A stretch of 64,000 bases of DNA from the NCBI GenBank assembly GCA_023055425.1, contig JALGPY010000003.1, forward strand, positions 63,720,991 to 63,784,990, written 5' to 3'. Of this stretch, positions 21,047 to 31,832 are shown piece after piece; the stretch's first letter is position 1; each line of letters opens with the position of its first letter. Source of the stretch: Linanthus parryae. Taxonomy: Eukaryota; Streptophyta; Magnoliopsida; Ericales; Polemoniaceae. The position numbers were made by a program, and so were the translations under genes. The notes under the pieces were generated by a model, which was given only the letters and a program-made list of their open reading frames with translations, had not been told where the DNA came from and did not search any database.

Positions 21047-22187
21047 CTATTTCATTTCAAACAGCGCCGATGTTGAGGACTCGAGTTTGTCAGAAAACCA
21101 TGACCTCCTATTTTTGCCAAGGTGAAGCTCCATGTCATGAGCTTTTGTACATAGGTCATTGAAACCACTAAATTTTCGGGCCATCAATGAGGTAGACAGC
21201 TCATGCCTGAAGTTATTGAGGCACATCCTAATAAGCTCCTTTTGGGTGAACTTTTGGGGACATGCAAACGTCAAGCCTCGCCACCTAACTATAAAGCCGG
21301 CGACGGGTTCATTGTCACGCTGCTTTGTTTAAATTAGTTCTGGAACCCCACCTCGTCTTTGGGTGTTGTAGAAATACTTCAAGAAATCATTTGCCATAGC
21401 GTCCCAACTTGGTATTGAGCCTTCTAGTAGTTGTGAATACCATGTGAAGGCTGCGTCCTCTAGGGACAGGACAAACAATTGAAGACACAAAGCCTCGTTG
21501 TGCGCTATAGGACCGCACCTGGAGAGAAAATGTGCCAATTGTTGTCTTGGATCTCCCATTAAACATCCTGAATTCCGGTTGTGGATAGTCTATGGGTAGG
21601 GAAACTTTGTCTATCCATGCTGGGTATGCCTTTTTGATCACAGTAGAGATCCCATCTTCCTTATCTGTGACCTTTTGGACTTGCTTCTTTACTAGTTCGT
21701 CAATTAATGACATCAGGGATGGGCTGAGGGTGTCCATGTTTGAGTCTTGGGACGCTATGCGAGAAGGTGGTGTAGTATGTGGTACCTCCGTGCGATGACC
21801 ATTTCCTCCGGTAAAATTTGGAGTTGAGTTTGCTACTCCAGGGACAGGAGGAGGAGGTACTTCCACATGCCTTGTAACTCCTGGATTTGTCGCACTCCCG
21901 GCCTCTGCAAGTTGTGCCTGCAAAACTTTTATTTGTTCCGCCATGGATTCCATTTCCTTATTTCTTTTCTCCAGTTGCTCCTGGAACATGGAAAATTTTT
22001 CATGCATAGCTTGCATGACCGGATCATCCTCCACGCCAGCCATCATAATTGCCACGGCGTGACGTTCATCTGCTGTAGCCGAGACGGCATCACTCTCTTC
22101 GTATAAAGGATTTATGGTCCCCATAAAATTTAATGCCTCCAAATTCTTGGCTTTGGATCTTGTGATAGGAACTTTCCATGAGGTCAC
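21047..22187 (-). pseudogene. Gag of Tat element C
   Basis: Pieces 22187-21387, 21559-21329 and 21274-21047 together cover a Gypsy gag. The N-terminal part has a heptad-rich coiled coil (MHEKFSMFQEQLEKRNKEME, about residues 60-95) and a proline-rich hinge. The retrotransposon gag core is clear: LAHFLSRCGPIAHNEAL, LEDAAFTWYSQLLEGSIPSW, NDFLKYFYNTQRR, then TFACPQKFTQKELIRMCLNN. A frameshift lies near 21540 and a stop near 21300. There is no ATG at the upstream edge, where the frame overlaps the end of ORF1 by a few bases, so it may be translated from an internal Met or by frameshifting. Confidence 0.88.
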
Positions 22188-22990
22188 AGTACCTCCTCGG
22201 ACAGGTGCTGAAATGGTTGGCCTGCGTCCTGTTCTTTTATCGGGTGCATGACCAAAGATAGGCGACTGAGGTCTTGAACCGTCTGGCCTTCTCCTTCAAG
22301 GGCCGCAAGGACGTCATGAGCCGTGGCGTTTTGGCTCTCTGCATGTACGCCCTTTGGGTGAGTTGTCACTGGCATAGCAGAGACCCACCCTTTTGTAGGC
22401 TTCATCCTTGGTGCCTTCTTTTTCGCTTTATCAGGCTGGTGTAGCGTAGCACCTACTTTACCACTTTTTATTGGCTGGCCTTTCGATGATGATCCATCGT
22501 GGGTCTCTTGGGACATGACTTTCTTTCCAATGCCCCGAATAATTTTCTTGTTTTCCTCCGAAGCTGCCTCTCCAGCTTTCACAGCGAGGTCCCTCGAGTC
22601 CTCCGCTTCCTTTATCGCATTTTCTGAGGTCTTGGGCATTGTACCAATGACAACTATTTTCATGGCGAAGACAGTCGCCTTTTCGACTCTTCTAGCACGG
22701 GCTAGAAATTCTTTGGTCTTATTGGTTCTCCAGATTCCGGTGAGAATTCTAGCACTTTGCACCAAGAACCTGACCTCTTCTAGCAAGGTCTCGGTTCTTC
22801 TGATTAGTGCTTCGTCTTTACCAGGATAGACAATTTTTCTCGAGACTCCAGATTGTGCCTCTTGACTAGTCACTCCTGGTGTGCAGGCTCTTTGGGAGGA
22901 CTCCCCCCGCGCCCCAGCAAGAGCCACGCATCTAGGATGCGTGACCACTGCTGGTGCTAAGTGTTTCTTGCGCACTCCAACAAGAGCCAC
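22184..22990 (-). CDS. ORF1 upstream of gag in Tat element C, unknown function
   Basis: A 268-residue intact frame between the 5' leader and gag. It is basic, with an Ala- and Glu-rich helical segment (about 70-150) and a Lys-rich stretch (QPDKAKKKAPRMKPTKGW, about 190-207). No known domain is recognised. Ogre-type members of the Tat lineage carry an extra ORF1 in this position, so the location is not unusual. Its stop overlaps the gag frame, which suggests coupled or frameshifted translation. It could also be an N-terminal extension of gag cut off by a frameshift. Confidence 0.55.
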   Translation of the reverse strand: MALVGVRKKHLAPAVVTHPRCVALAGARGESSQRACTPGVTSQEAQSGVSRKIVYPGKDEALIRRTETLLEEVRFLVQSARILTGIWRTNKTKEFLARARRVEKATVFAMKIVVIGTMPKTSENAIKEAEDSRDLAVKAGEAASEENKKIIRGIGKKVMSQETHDGSSSKGQPIKSGKVGATLHQPDKAKKKAPRMKPTKGWVSAMPVTTHPKGVHAESQNATAHDVLAALEGEGQTVQDLSRLSLVMHPIKEQDAGQPFQHLSEEVL

Positions 22991-23153
22991 ACTTTTAGGA
23001 TCGGGAAGCTGAGAGCTACGTTCTGTGTGTGACCACTGCTGGTGCTAAAAGTTTCTCCTTCCACTGGCCAAGTACGTGCCAGCTGGAACTCCTTTAGTAA
23101 CACTCTGGAACCTGAAATACACACATGAGAAGTCAGCGAGTGTACACGGAATG

Positions 23154-23157
<4 letters not shown>

Positions 23158-23195
<38 letters not shown>
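23158..23195. repeat. Poly-T tract
   Basis: About 38 consecutive T residues in the leader of C. Confidence 0.97.
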
Positions 23196-23197
<2 letters not shown>

Positions 23198-23237
23198 GTA
23201 TGATCTATTTCGTGTCTTAAAATATGAGGGGAAGAAG

Positions 23238-23257
23238 ATGTCCCACTGGGCATGCTA
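23238..23257 (-). promoter_or_regulatory. Probable primer binding site of C
   Basis: On the minus strand TTTAGCATGCCCAGTGGGAC lies a few bases inside the LTR end. It resembles the TTGGCACGCCCAGTGGGAC site found in plant Tat-like elements, with changes in the TGG start. The tRNA is not assigned here. Confidence 0.5.
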
Positions 23258-23261
23258 AATT

Positions 23262-24105
23262 TGTTTAAACACAAATTTTCGATCCGGCAAATTTATTAGC
23301 CTTTGATTTAGAAAACTGTGAAACAAATTATTTTTGTTTACGTGGATCCTAGTCTTCCTAATTTTACCCTAACTACGTAGGAACCCCTGATTAATAAGAC
23401 ACAAAATAAAGAAATAAATACGTAAAATAAAATAAATAAGAACAAACAGTTGATTTTATTGATTTGGTGGGTTTTGTAACCAAAGAGTTACATTGATTTG
23501 AAATGGACTATATTTGATTTCAGATGTAGAAGAAGATACAGAGTATAGTGTGAAGGAGAGAGATAGAGAGAGATTTTGGGGTTTTGGAACCCTTTACCAG
23601 TTGGACGCCATGGTCGTTTGTCGGACTTTTGCTATGGTGTTTTGCTTCTTAGCTCCTGAAACTCCAAGCTTGGATATCTCCGACGGAAAAATGTTTCTGT
23701 TGCTTTTTTATATGAGCGTGATCTCTGTGTTTCTCTTAGTAGCTTTTCTCTCTCTCCAGGCTCTTGAAGTGAATTCTCTCTCTAAAAGTCCCCTTCCTCT
23801 CTGTGAAACCTCTTATTTATAGAGGTTCTAGAGAGTCAATCTTCTGAGATACGTACTTTATCTCGTATCTCGTAGTTTGAATTTGAATTAAAACATCACC
23901 TTATCTCCTGGATTTTAAAGTATCGCAGAGATCTCTTATCTCCTCTTCAAGCATAACAAATCGTTATCTTTGAGAGGTGAGAGAAGATACTGTAGATGTC
24001 TTCATATTATCCCATACTTTGAGTGTACCTGGGGAGCAAATCCAACTTGGCGAGATTATCAAATCTCACACGTTAAAGTATTTGGTTGAAGTTTTAGTAC
24101 CAACA
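23262..24105 (-). repeat. 5' LTR of Tat element C
   Basis: 844 bp, TGTTTAAAC...ACCAACA on the plus strand. It pairs with 621-1458. Confidence 0.92.
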
Positions 24106-24142
24106 TATGTCATTTCATCTTTTGAGTTTGATTGATTACTTA
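24106..24142 (-). other. 37-bp remnant of element A between C and B
   Basis: Not part of either neighbouring LTR. On the minus strand it continues the protease frame that ends at 33147 as a plausible polar stretch (NSKDEMT). This supports C and B having inserted 37 bp apart in A. Flanking 5-mers do not match well, so the assignment rests on order and strand. Confidence 0.5.
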
Positions 24143-25431
24143 TGTAAGATCAGGTTGTGCAAGGATTGGAATAGCTCAGCTATTTCAAGGCCTTGAATCA
24201 GCTTTCAAAGACTTGAATCAGTTTCAGAGGCTTGAAAATAGTTTGGCCTTGAAACTGGATTCAAAGCCTTGAAACTGCTTAACCTGTGTGATCACTCTTA
24301 GAGGGAGTTTTCTGCAAACTCTCCGAGTTGATTCCCTTTCTATCTTTCATATGTTTTATTAACTTTTATTAGATGATGAATGAAAAAATATTCTAACATG
24401 TTTTGATCATAGAATATCATCTGTTTGACCTTGATATTGCAGGAAATTTTGTTTCCAATATTTGCAGGATTGTTTCCTAAACTGAATTTGTGCAGTTTTG
24501 GAAATAGTTGGATACTTTGATCCTGTGATAATTCAAGACTTATGACAGTTTCTCAGATTACTTATAGACAAGATCACAACAATATCTGTGAAGATTGTGA
24601 TCAACTATCCATTGGAGAAAGCTGTTAAAGAGAGTGAAAGCTGTTGCCTACAAAATAGGAAGTTGTTGCTAAAAATCTGGGAAGATTTGCAGAGCTTCAA
24701 ACAGTATAAATGGAGAGCAACAAAATACGTGACTCAGCGGGAAAAAACCAGAGACAAGTTTCTGGATTGACAAAGCATCAAAGAAGAACATCAAACTCTC
24801 AATCCTTTCCACAGAAGTTCACTGCATTCTTCACTGCAGTTTTCTATACTAAGTGCACTTCTGTTTTGAGCTGTATTGGTAGATCATTTCTGTATTATCT
24901 CTACACATATTCTCAAGGATTGTTCAAGGTGAACAATAGAGAATTCTTATTTAATCAATTAGCTAGAGAAGGTACTAGATAGGTTAGGGAAAACCACAAT
25001 TTGTAACAGAGTAAGGGAACTCTCTGGGCTTGAGTTCTAGGGCTTATATTTTGATTAATAAGAATTGAGTTGAAAATCCTGCAGGGATCTAATCTCTGAG
25101 GTAGAGACGTAGGTCCAAGTGGACGGAACTCTATAAATCACTTGTTACTTGCATTTACAGTTCATTCTTTTTCATAAGATTTTGCGGCACACAAAACTGT
25201 CTGTTTTTTCAAGGGTTTGAAGTTGTTTTCAAGGCCTTGAAAAAGGAATACTTGCTTTATACTGTCTGCATCTTCTCCAAGGGCTTGAACTAGTTTTCAA
25301 GGCCTTGAACTTCATTGTTTGCACAAGCTTTTCATCTTCGTAGCAGGTTTCGCAAAAGTTTGGCATAATCTATTCAACCCCCCCTTCTAGAGTATCTTAG
25401 CTGCATTAGCATCTGCATACTCACACTTTCA
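24143..25431 (+). repeat. 5' LTR of B
   Basis: 1289 bp, TGTAAGATCAGG...CACACTTTCA. Several TTCAAGGCCTTGAA palindromes lie in it (for example 24184, 25228 and 25296). Confidence 0.93.
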
Positions 25432-25433
25432 AT

Positions 25434-25445
25434 TGGTATCAGAGC
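25434..25445 (+). promoter_or_regulatory. Primer binding site of B (initiator tRNA-Met)
   Basis: TGGTATCAGAGC, the standard tRNA-Met complementary site, two bases after the LTR. Confidence 0.95.
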
Positions 25446-25480
25446 TTGTATCACTGTATAGATTTAACCATCTGGTGATC

Positions 25481-27337
25481 ATGAGTACTGCAGGTGATGG
25501 TGGTTTCTCATAGGGAAGAGCTGCTAACAGACCTCCTCTACTTTGTGGAGAAAATTTTGCTCACTAGAAAGCTCTTATGAAAATGTTCATCATTGATCAA
25601 GATCTAGAGCTTTGGACCATTATCCAAAATGGACCTCATACTTTCTACACAGAGAAAGATGGGATTAAACTCCCAAAATAGAAGACTCACTCTCCTCTTC
25701 TGAATTAGAGCAATATTCTAAGAACTACAAAGCTATTATCATTTTGTATTGTGCCTTGAGTACAGATGAATTCAACAGGATCTTTGGATGCACAAGTGCT
25801 AAAGAAATCTGGGATAAGCTTGTGGTTACCTTTGAGGGAACCATTCAAGTCAGGCAAACCAAGATCAACATCTATCTCACGCAATATGAGCTGTTTAAGA
25901 TGAATGCAGATGAGTCCATCAGAGACATGTTCAAGAGGTTCACTGATATTGTCAACAACCTTGATTCACTGGGGAAACATTTTTCCAATGAAGAAAAGGT
26001 GAGGAATATTCTCAAAAGTCTTCCAAAGGAAAAGTGGGAACCAAAGACCACAACTATTGAAGAAGCTCAGAATCTCTCAACTCTACAACTTGATGACCTA
26101 CAAGGGAAGCTCCTGACACATGAGATATCTATGAATGAAGTTGATGGATACCTCCCATATAGTGTCAAGAACTTAGCTCTCAAAGCCAAAGAGAATGAGA
26201 GAACACAAAGGCTTGAAACTGAGGATGGTGATGATGAAGATCCAATTGTCTTACTTTCCAAATCTTTGACAAGGATACTCAAAATGAAGAAAAACTTTGG
26301 AAACAAAGAATTCAACAGAGAAAGGCATAGATCATCCAGCATCATGGACTACAAAGGTAAGTCTTCTTCACAAAATAAATAAAATGTTATGAACTGCTTT
26401 GAATGTGGTGATGCATGATACTTGATAAGAGACTGTCCACACAATAAAAGCAAGAGCTTTCAAAAGAAAGATCATGACAGAAGAAAGAAAGCCATGATAG
26501 CTTCATGGAGTGATTCAGATAGCTCTAGTGAATCTGAATCTGAGGAAGAACATGCCAACCTATGCTTCATGGCCAAGCATGATGAAAGTTCTGAGAAGAA
26601 CATTGAGGTAATGGTAAATTGTCTGATTTCAAAACCAAAAGAAGCTCTTTCACAATATCCCAGAACAATGCTTTTGAATAAGGAAGATTATCTGAAAGCG
26701 ACCAGATTTTTGAAAGAAAAAGTTCATGAGCAAGCAAAAGAAAACTTACAACTTGTTTGTCTAAATCAGAATCTTGAAATCTCTCAAAATAAAACTGATA
26801 GTGATTTCAAGGCCTTGAAAACCACTTTCAAAGCCTTGAGAACACAAGTCAAGGAAGTAGTCACTGAAAACTCCTCAATGAATGACAGCCTTGTTAATCT
26901 AAGACATCAGATTGATGAATTAGACAGATAAAAGACTACTCTTACTGAGAAGCTTCAAGAATCTGAATTGGTTAAAGTCAAGCTTGCCGGATCAGAAAAC
27001 AAGTTAAACTTGATTCTTGGAGGAAGTTCACAGTGTGTTCACAAAGCTGGTATTGGATTCAATCCGAAATTTTGAAGGAGGAACAATACCAGATTTGTGA
27101 AATCTGGAAACAAAACTTCTCCTACATGTCATTACTGCTGCAAAACTAGTCATGTTAAGATGACTTATCCTTTTAGAAGAAGTGACCCTCACATAATGAG
27201 GAACACTTTTCCTTTTCAACTCAAAGGAAAAGTTAAGCAGATTTGGGTTCCTAAAGGGGTTAAGCCACCTAACATGGTTGATCCTGAATATGAATCCAAA
27301 TTCCACACTTGGTCTAACAGCTGGGTAAGGCAGTGAT
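25481..27337 (+). pseudogene. Gag of Copia element B
   Basis: Starts at an ATG (MSTAGDGGFS) that is followed by stops. The main open piece, 25744-26382, is a Copia gag of the UBN2 type: FNRIFGCTSAKEIWDKLV, KINIYLTQYELFKM, LDSLGKHFSNEEKVRNILKS. The CCHC knuckle at about 26395-26440 reads CFECGDA, then a stop, then LIRDCPH. The 26422-26931 piece is a charged region predicted to coil, with FKALKTTFKALR arising from the family palindrome. The last piece, 27097-27336, contains HYCCKTSHVK, a possible second Cys/His cluster, and VKQIWVPKGVKPPN. It would form the particle core; at least five breaks make it inactive. Confidence 0.87.
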
Positions 27338-27343
27338 TGGTGT

Positions 27344-28536
27344 TTGCAGGTTGTCACCAATATCAAAGAACAGAAGTGGTTTATGGACAGTGGTTGCTCA
27401 AGACATATGAGTGGAAAGAAATCTCTATTCTCAGAATTAAAGGACCAATCAGAAGGTTCAATTACACTTGGTGACAAAGGCAAATGCAATATTCTTGGTA
27501 GTGGAAAAGTTAGTAAAAATTCTGAAAACTCTATTTCTGATGTGTATCTAGTTGATGGTTTGAAATTTAACTTACTTAGTGTATCTCAGCTTTGTGATAA
27601 TGGCAACAAAGTTATCTTTGATAAAGAGAAGTGTGTGGTGCAAAATGAGAAATCAGGAGATTGCATTCTCACAGCCTCTAGATCAAACAATGTTTATTCT
27701 TTTCAGACTAACAAAGTTGCAGGTGAAAGAATGAAGTGTCTCAAGGCCTTGAAAGGGGATTCAAAGCTTTGGCACGTGAAACTTGGTCATATCAGTTTGC
27801 ATACTTTGAACAAGTTGATTTCCAAAGAATTGGTAAGTGGATTGCCATCCATCAAGTTCAAAGAAGATGAAATGTGCAAAGCCTGTGCTCAAGGCAAGCA
27901 GACCAGAAGTTCCTTCAAGCCAAAGAAGTTTGTAAGTACAACTAGACCTATTGAACTGCTTTATATGGATATCTGTGGTCCTATGAGGACTCCTACTCCA
28001 AAAGGTAAAAGGTATATGCTAGATGTTGTCGATGATTTTTCCAGATATACTTGGGTTATGTTTCTCAAAGAAAAATCTGAACCACTCTCTTAATTTTCAA
28101 ATCTTTGCAGAGAACTTCAAAACATGAAAAACCTACCTGTAGCTTCAATTAGAAGTGATCATGGTAGAGGATTTGATCAGTTAGAATTTTATTTATTCTT
28201 GATAAGCATGGTATTACTCACAACTTTTCTGCTCCAAGAACTCCTCAATAGAATGGTGTTGTTGAAAGAAAGAACAGGACTCTTGAAGATATGTCAAGAA
28301 CAATGCTTCTTGGGAACAAGCTACCAAAACATTTTTGGGCAGAAGCTGTGAATACAACAAACTATATTTTGAACATGTGCTTGATCAGACCTATCCTGAA
28401 GAAGACCCCCTATGAACTATTCAAAGCGAGGAAGCCAAACATTTCGTACTCAGACCATTTGGATGTACTTGTTTTATCCACAACAATGGAAAAGACAATC
28501 TTGGTAAGTTTGATGCAAGAAGTGATGAAGAATTGA
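27344..28536 (+). pseudogene. Protease and integrase of Copia element B
   Basis: The protease active site is FMDSGCSRHMSGK (about 27380), followed by VYLVDGLKFNLLSVSQLCD. The pre-integrase zinc-binding segment has WHVKLGHISLHTLN and CKACAQGKQ. The integrase core follows with YMDICGPMRTP (first Asp), VVDDFSRYTWVMF, a stop at about 28091, IRSDHGRGFDQLEF (second Asp) and VVERKNRTL in another frame (Glu). NKLPKHFWAEAVNTTNYIL and KKTPYELFKARKPN complete it. All catalytic residues seem to be kept, but at least three frame breaks are present. This domain order, integrase before reverse transcriptase, marks Copia. Confidence 0.92.
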
Positions 28537-30377
28537 ATTTGAACAAGCATGAATCAGAGGAAGAGACTGAGAATCCACTAGGATTCAAGAAAGTCTCAGA
28601 AGAAAATAGAAGACAATTTCAAGACCTTGAAAATGGTGCTCAAGGCCTTGAAAATAAGCCTCAAAGCCTTGAAAAAGATGATCAGAAGAATTCAAGTGAC
28701 AAATCCACTACTTCAAGACCAGGGAAGATCTATGGAGAACCTGAACCATGGTCTCCAAGAAAGAGATTCAAATATCTCTCATCTCATCCAGTTGATAATA
28801 TCGTCTCAGATCCAACCACTGGTACACAAACTAGATCACTGTTGAAGAACTTATGTGCTTTTAATGCTTTTATCTCTCTTGTAGAACCTAAAACTGTGAA
28901 GGAAGCTTTAAAGGAAGTAGACTGGATCATTGCTATGCAAAGTGAACTCAATGAGTTTGAAAGGAATAATGTTTGGATCCTGTTTCCTCCACCTACAAAC
29001 CAATCTGTCATTGGTACCTGATGGGTATTCATAAATAAGTTGAATGAAAGTGGCAATGTGATTAGAAACAAAGCAAGGTAAGTTGCTCAAGGTTACAATC
29101 AAGAAGAAGGTATTGATGATGAGGAAACTTTTTCTCCTGTTGCCAGGTTAGAAGCAATTAGAATTCTGCTTGCATTTGCATCTCACAAGAACATGAAACT
29201 ATTTCAAATGGATGTAAAGTGTGCCTTCTTGAATGGCTATTTACAAGAAGAAGTTTATGTTGCACAACCACCTGGTTTTGAAAATGAAAAGTTTCCAGAT
29301 CATGTTTACAAACTTGACAAAGATCTTTATGGTTTGAAACAAGCTCCAAGAGCTTGGTATGAAGGACTGTCAAAGTTTTTGCTTGAAAATGATTTCAAAA
29401 GAGGTTTAGTAGACAAGACTCTTTTCATAAAGACTCATGAGAAAGATTTACTTGTAGTTCAGATATATGTTGATGATATATTTTTTAGAGCTACTAATTA
29501 TCAATTTTGCAGAGAATTCTCAAGTCTTATGAGCAGGGAATTTGAAAGGAGCATGATGGGAGAGTTGAACTTCTTCCTAGGACTTCAAATTCATCAATTG
29601 AAGAAGGGCATCTTTCTACATCAAAGCAAGTACGCAAGAGACTTACTAAAAAAATATAGCATGGATCAATGCAAGGAAGCCAAGACTCCTATGAGCTCTA
29701 CACTATCCTTAGACAAGGATGAATCTGGTAAGAGTGTTAATGTGAAAGAGTATAGAGGCATTATTGGATCATTACTCTATCTCACAGCAAGCAGACCATA
29801 TATTATGTTTAGTGTGTGTATGTGTGCTAGATTTCAAGCTGATCCAAAAGAATCTCACTTCATTGATGTGAAGAGAATATTCTGATTTCTCAATGGTACC
29901 AAAGACTTAGGGCTTTGGTATCCAAGACATTCTAACTTCTCTTTGCATGGATTTTCAGATGCTGACTTTGCTGGTTACAAGGTTGATAGGAAAAGTACTT
30001 CAGGAAATTGCCAATTTATTGGATCATCCTTGATCAGTTGGCATTCCAAGAAACAAAATTCAGTTGCTCTATCAACAGTTGAAGCTGAATATATAGCTGC
30101 AGGAGCATGTAGCTCACAAGTGCTATGGATTTCTCAACAGCTAAGAGACATTGGATTTGATTTCAGAAGCATACCTATCAAGTGTGATAATACCACTGCA
30201 ATTTCAATTACAAATAATCCAGTGCAACAATCAAGAACCAAGTACATTGATGTCAGACACCATTTCATCATAGATCATGCTGAGAAAGGTGATATTGTTC
30301 TTGAATTTGTTGATACTAACATGAAAATTGCAGATATCTTCACTAAGCCATTAGCAGAGAAATATTCTCAGCTTTAA
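28533..30377 (+). pseudogene. Reverse transcriptase and RNase H of Copia element B
   Basis: It starts with an acidic connector that contains AQGLEN, the family palindrome read in a second frame. Reverse transcriptase motifs are DWIIAMQSELNEFERNNVW, a stop where W should follow (29020), [43 protein letters not shown] and the catalytic IYVDDIFF (about 29465). RNase H follows with FSDADFAGYKVDRKSTSG, SVALSTVEAEYIAAG and KCDNTTAISITNNP, then KYIDVRHHFI and the ADIFTKPL end. A stop at 29883 splits the two. It would copy element RNA into cDNA in cytoplasmic particles; broken here. Confidence 0.94.
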
Positions 30378-30875
30378 GATTGGAATTGGGAATGCTAAAT
30401 AAAGATGCATTGGTTTAGGGGGAGCATCGGGTAAGAAAGGTAAGATTTATGTGTTTTCAAAGGTCTGAACTGAGTTTCAAAGCCTTGAAAATCAGTCCAA
30501 AGCTTTGGATTTTATTTGTTGCAGTGTTACAGTCTTTCAAGACCCTTTAAACCTTTTCAAAGCCTTGAAAATAAGTCTGCTACACTGATAGTCAATAATA
30601 TTGGATCATTCTGTGGTGGGTGATATCTCTGCGGATATTTACCTAATATAGCCCCTATCTTTTTCAAAAATTTGTTTTAGCCAAAAATGGTATTAGAATA
30701 TTTTATTTTCCAACGGCAGAAAAGATTTAAAATCCCTCTGATCATTGCAAATCTTTTGAGATCAGAGAGATACTAGTTTCCTTTTTAAACTCAAACTCTC
30801 TCAGTATTTATCTTCTTCTCTTCTCCTTCTTTCCGTATCATCCATCTCTCTCTATTCTTCTTCCAAACCCTATTG
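30378..30875 (+). other. Post-pol spacer of B
   Basis: No ORF. It begins with a purine tract (TTTAGGGGGAGCATC, about 30415), contains near-copies of the palindrome (30476, 30558) and ends in a CT-rich, leader-like stretch (TCTCTCTATTCTTC) just before the extra ORF. G has the same layout at 50164-50605. Confidence 0.6.
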
Positions 30876-31522
30876 AGAACAAGGGAGCCTCAGACAGAAT
30901 CAAGATGGCTGGAGGATCGAAACCTACTTCAGATCAGAAAAGAAAGGCAACAGTGGATGAAGTTCAAGAAATCAGTGAAGACTCTGCTTCAAAGAGCTCT
31001 ACTGATGAAGAAGAATAATCTTCACCATTCAAGAATATTGTGAGAAAAGATCAGGCTCCAGCAAAGAAGAAACAAACTACGGCATCTACACAAGAGAATC
31101 AGAAAGGAATCCATATTGGAAGTCCTAAGAGAGATAAGAAAAAGACAGTTTCTGAGGTCAAAGGAAAGGAAAAGAAATTCTTATTCAAGACTCAGACTCA
31201 GACACTAATTCAGGATCCTATGGTGTGTACTCCATATCCAACAAAAGGAAACATGAGAAGGATCCATCCCAGTCTTTAGAAGCTTCAAAAACAGGAAAGA
31301 AGAATCTCAAGATTGCTATCCTCAACAGAAAATTCTAGCTGTAAGAAGAAGCTGAAGCATGGGATGAAAGCCCTGGAAGGCCTCACCTTCCTATTCAACA
31401 GTGTTATTGAGAAGATCACCTCCTTCATTGAGGAACAAGATGTGGTTTCACAAGAAGTTCAAGCCAACAATGAAGAAAGTGATGAAGAAGCAGGGGAACA
31501 AGATGATGATAAAGAACCTTAA
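30876..31522 (+). pseudogene. Extra ORF downstream of pol in B (unknown charged protein)
   Basis: Broken frame equivalent to 50606-51286 in G. The likely start codon is TTG here where G has ATG. It has GASDRIKMAGGSKP at the N-terminus, Lys-rich patches (KDQAPAKKKQTT, SPKRDKKKT), then LKHGMKALEGLTFLFNSV and IEKITSFIEEQD near the C-terminus, and an acidic tail (EESDEEAGEQDDDKE). Stops at about 31017 and 31279 split it. No membrane segment or signal peptide is visible, so it does not look like an envelope protein, though SIRE elements carry an env-like ORF in this place. Basic patches could target the nucleus or bind nucleic acid. Function unknown. Confidence 0.65.
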
Positions 31523-31820
31523 TCTTGCCTACTCTTTCTTCACCTTTCGATCTTATCCAAAGTTTTTATTTAAGTTTTCAAAATTTTCCAGACAATTGAT
31601 CCAACATCTTCTATCTTTTTGATGAAAGTCAAAAAGGGGGAGAAAATTCTAGGATTTAGTAGTTTTTATTTCTAGGTTTATTTTCTGAACTGTTTAAGTT
31701 TATGTTGGTAATATGAATAAGTTACATCTTTTTGGAATTATTTTGCTATTATAAATTGTGAACTAAACAGTTTATTTTGCAGAGACTAAGGATCAAACAG
31801 AATTTGGTTTTGTCTTTCAT
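31523..31820 (+). other. 3' untranslated region of B
   Basis: AT-rich, no ORF. A second purine tract (CAAAAAGGGGGAGAAAA, about 31629) precedes the one that borders the LTR by about 190 bp. Confidence 0.6.
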
Positions 31821-31832
31821 CAAGGGGGAGAT
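31821..31832 (+). promoter_or_regulatory. Polypurine tract of B
   Basis: CAAGGGGGAGAT directly before the LTR; the same sequence borders the LTR in G. Confidence 0.88.

Larger units (their letters stand above)
22991..23261 (-). other. 5' leader of element C
   Basis: Untranslated leader between the primer site and ORF1. It contains a 38-base T run on the plus strand (23158-23195), which is an A run in the element's RNA, and no ORF. Confidence 0.6.
621..24105 (-). mobile_element. Tat-lineage Ty3/Gypsy retrotransposon C
   Basis: A large LTR retrotransposon read on the minus strand. LTRs are at 621-1458 (3') and 23262-24105 (5'). The order in reading direction is ORF1, gag, protease, reverse transcriptase, RNase H, a second RNase H, integrase, then a long 3' region with tandem repeats and an antisense gene. 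Dual RNase H and a long repeat-bearing 3' region are traits of the Tat lineage (Tat, Ogre, Retand). Without the nested element D it is about 15.9 kb. The 5-bp flanks are TATTC (616-620) and TATGT (24106-24110), only a 3 of 5 match, so the target duplication is degenerate. Gag and pol carry several frameshifts and stops; this copy is dead. Confidence 0.9.

Noticed and set aside
31040..31522. Extra ORF of B as a retroviral-type envelope gene
   Set aside because: No signal peptide, membrane anchor or Cys pattern is visible; the protein is charged and lysine-rich.
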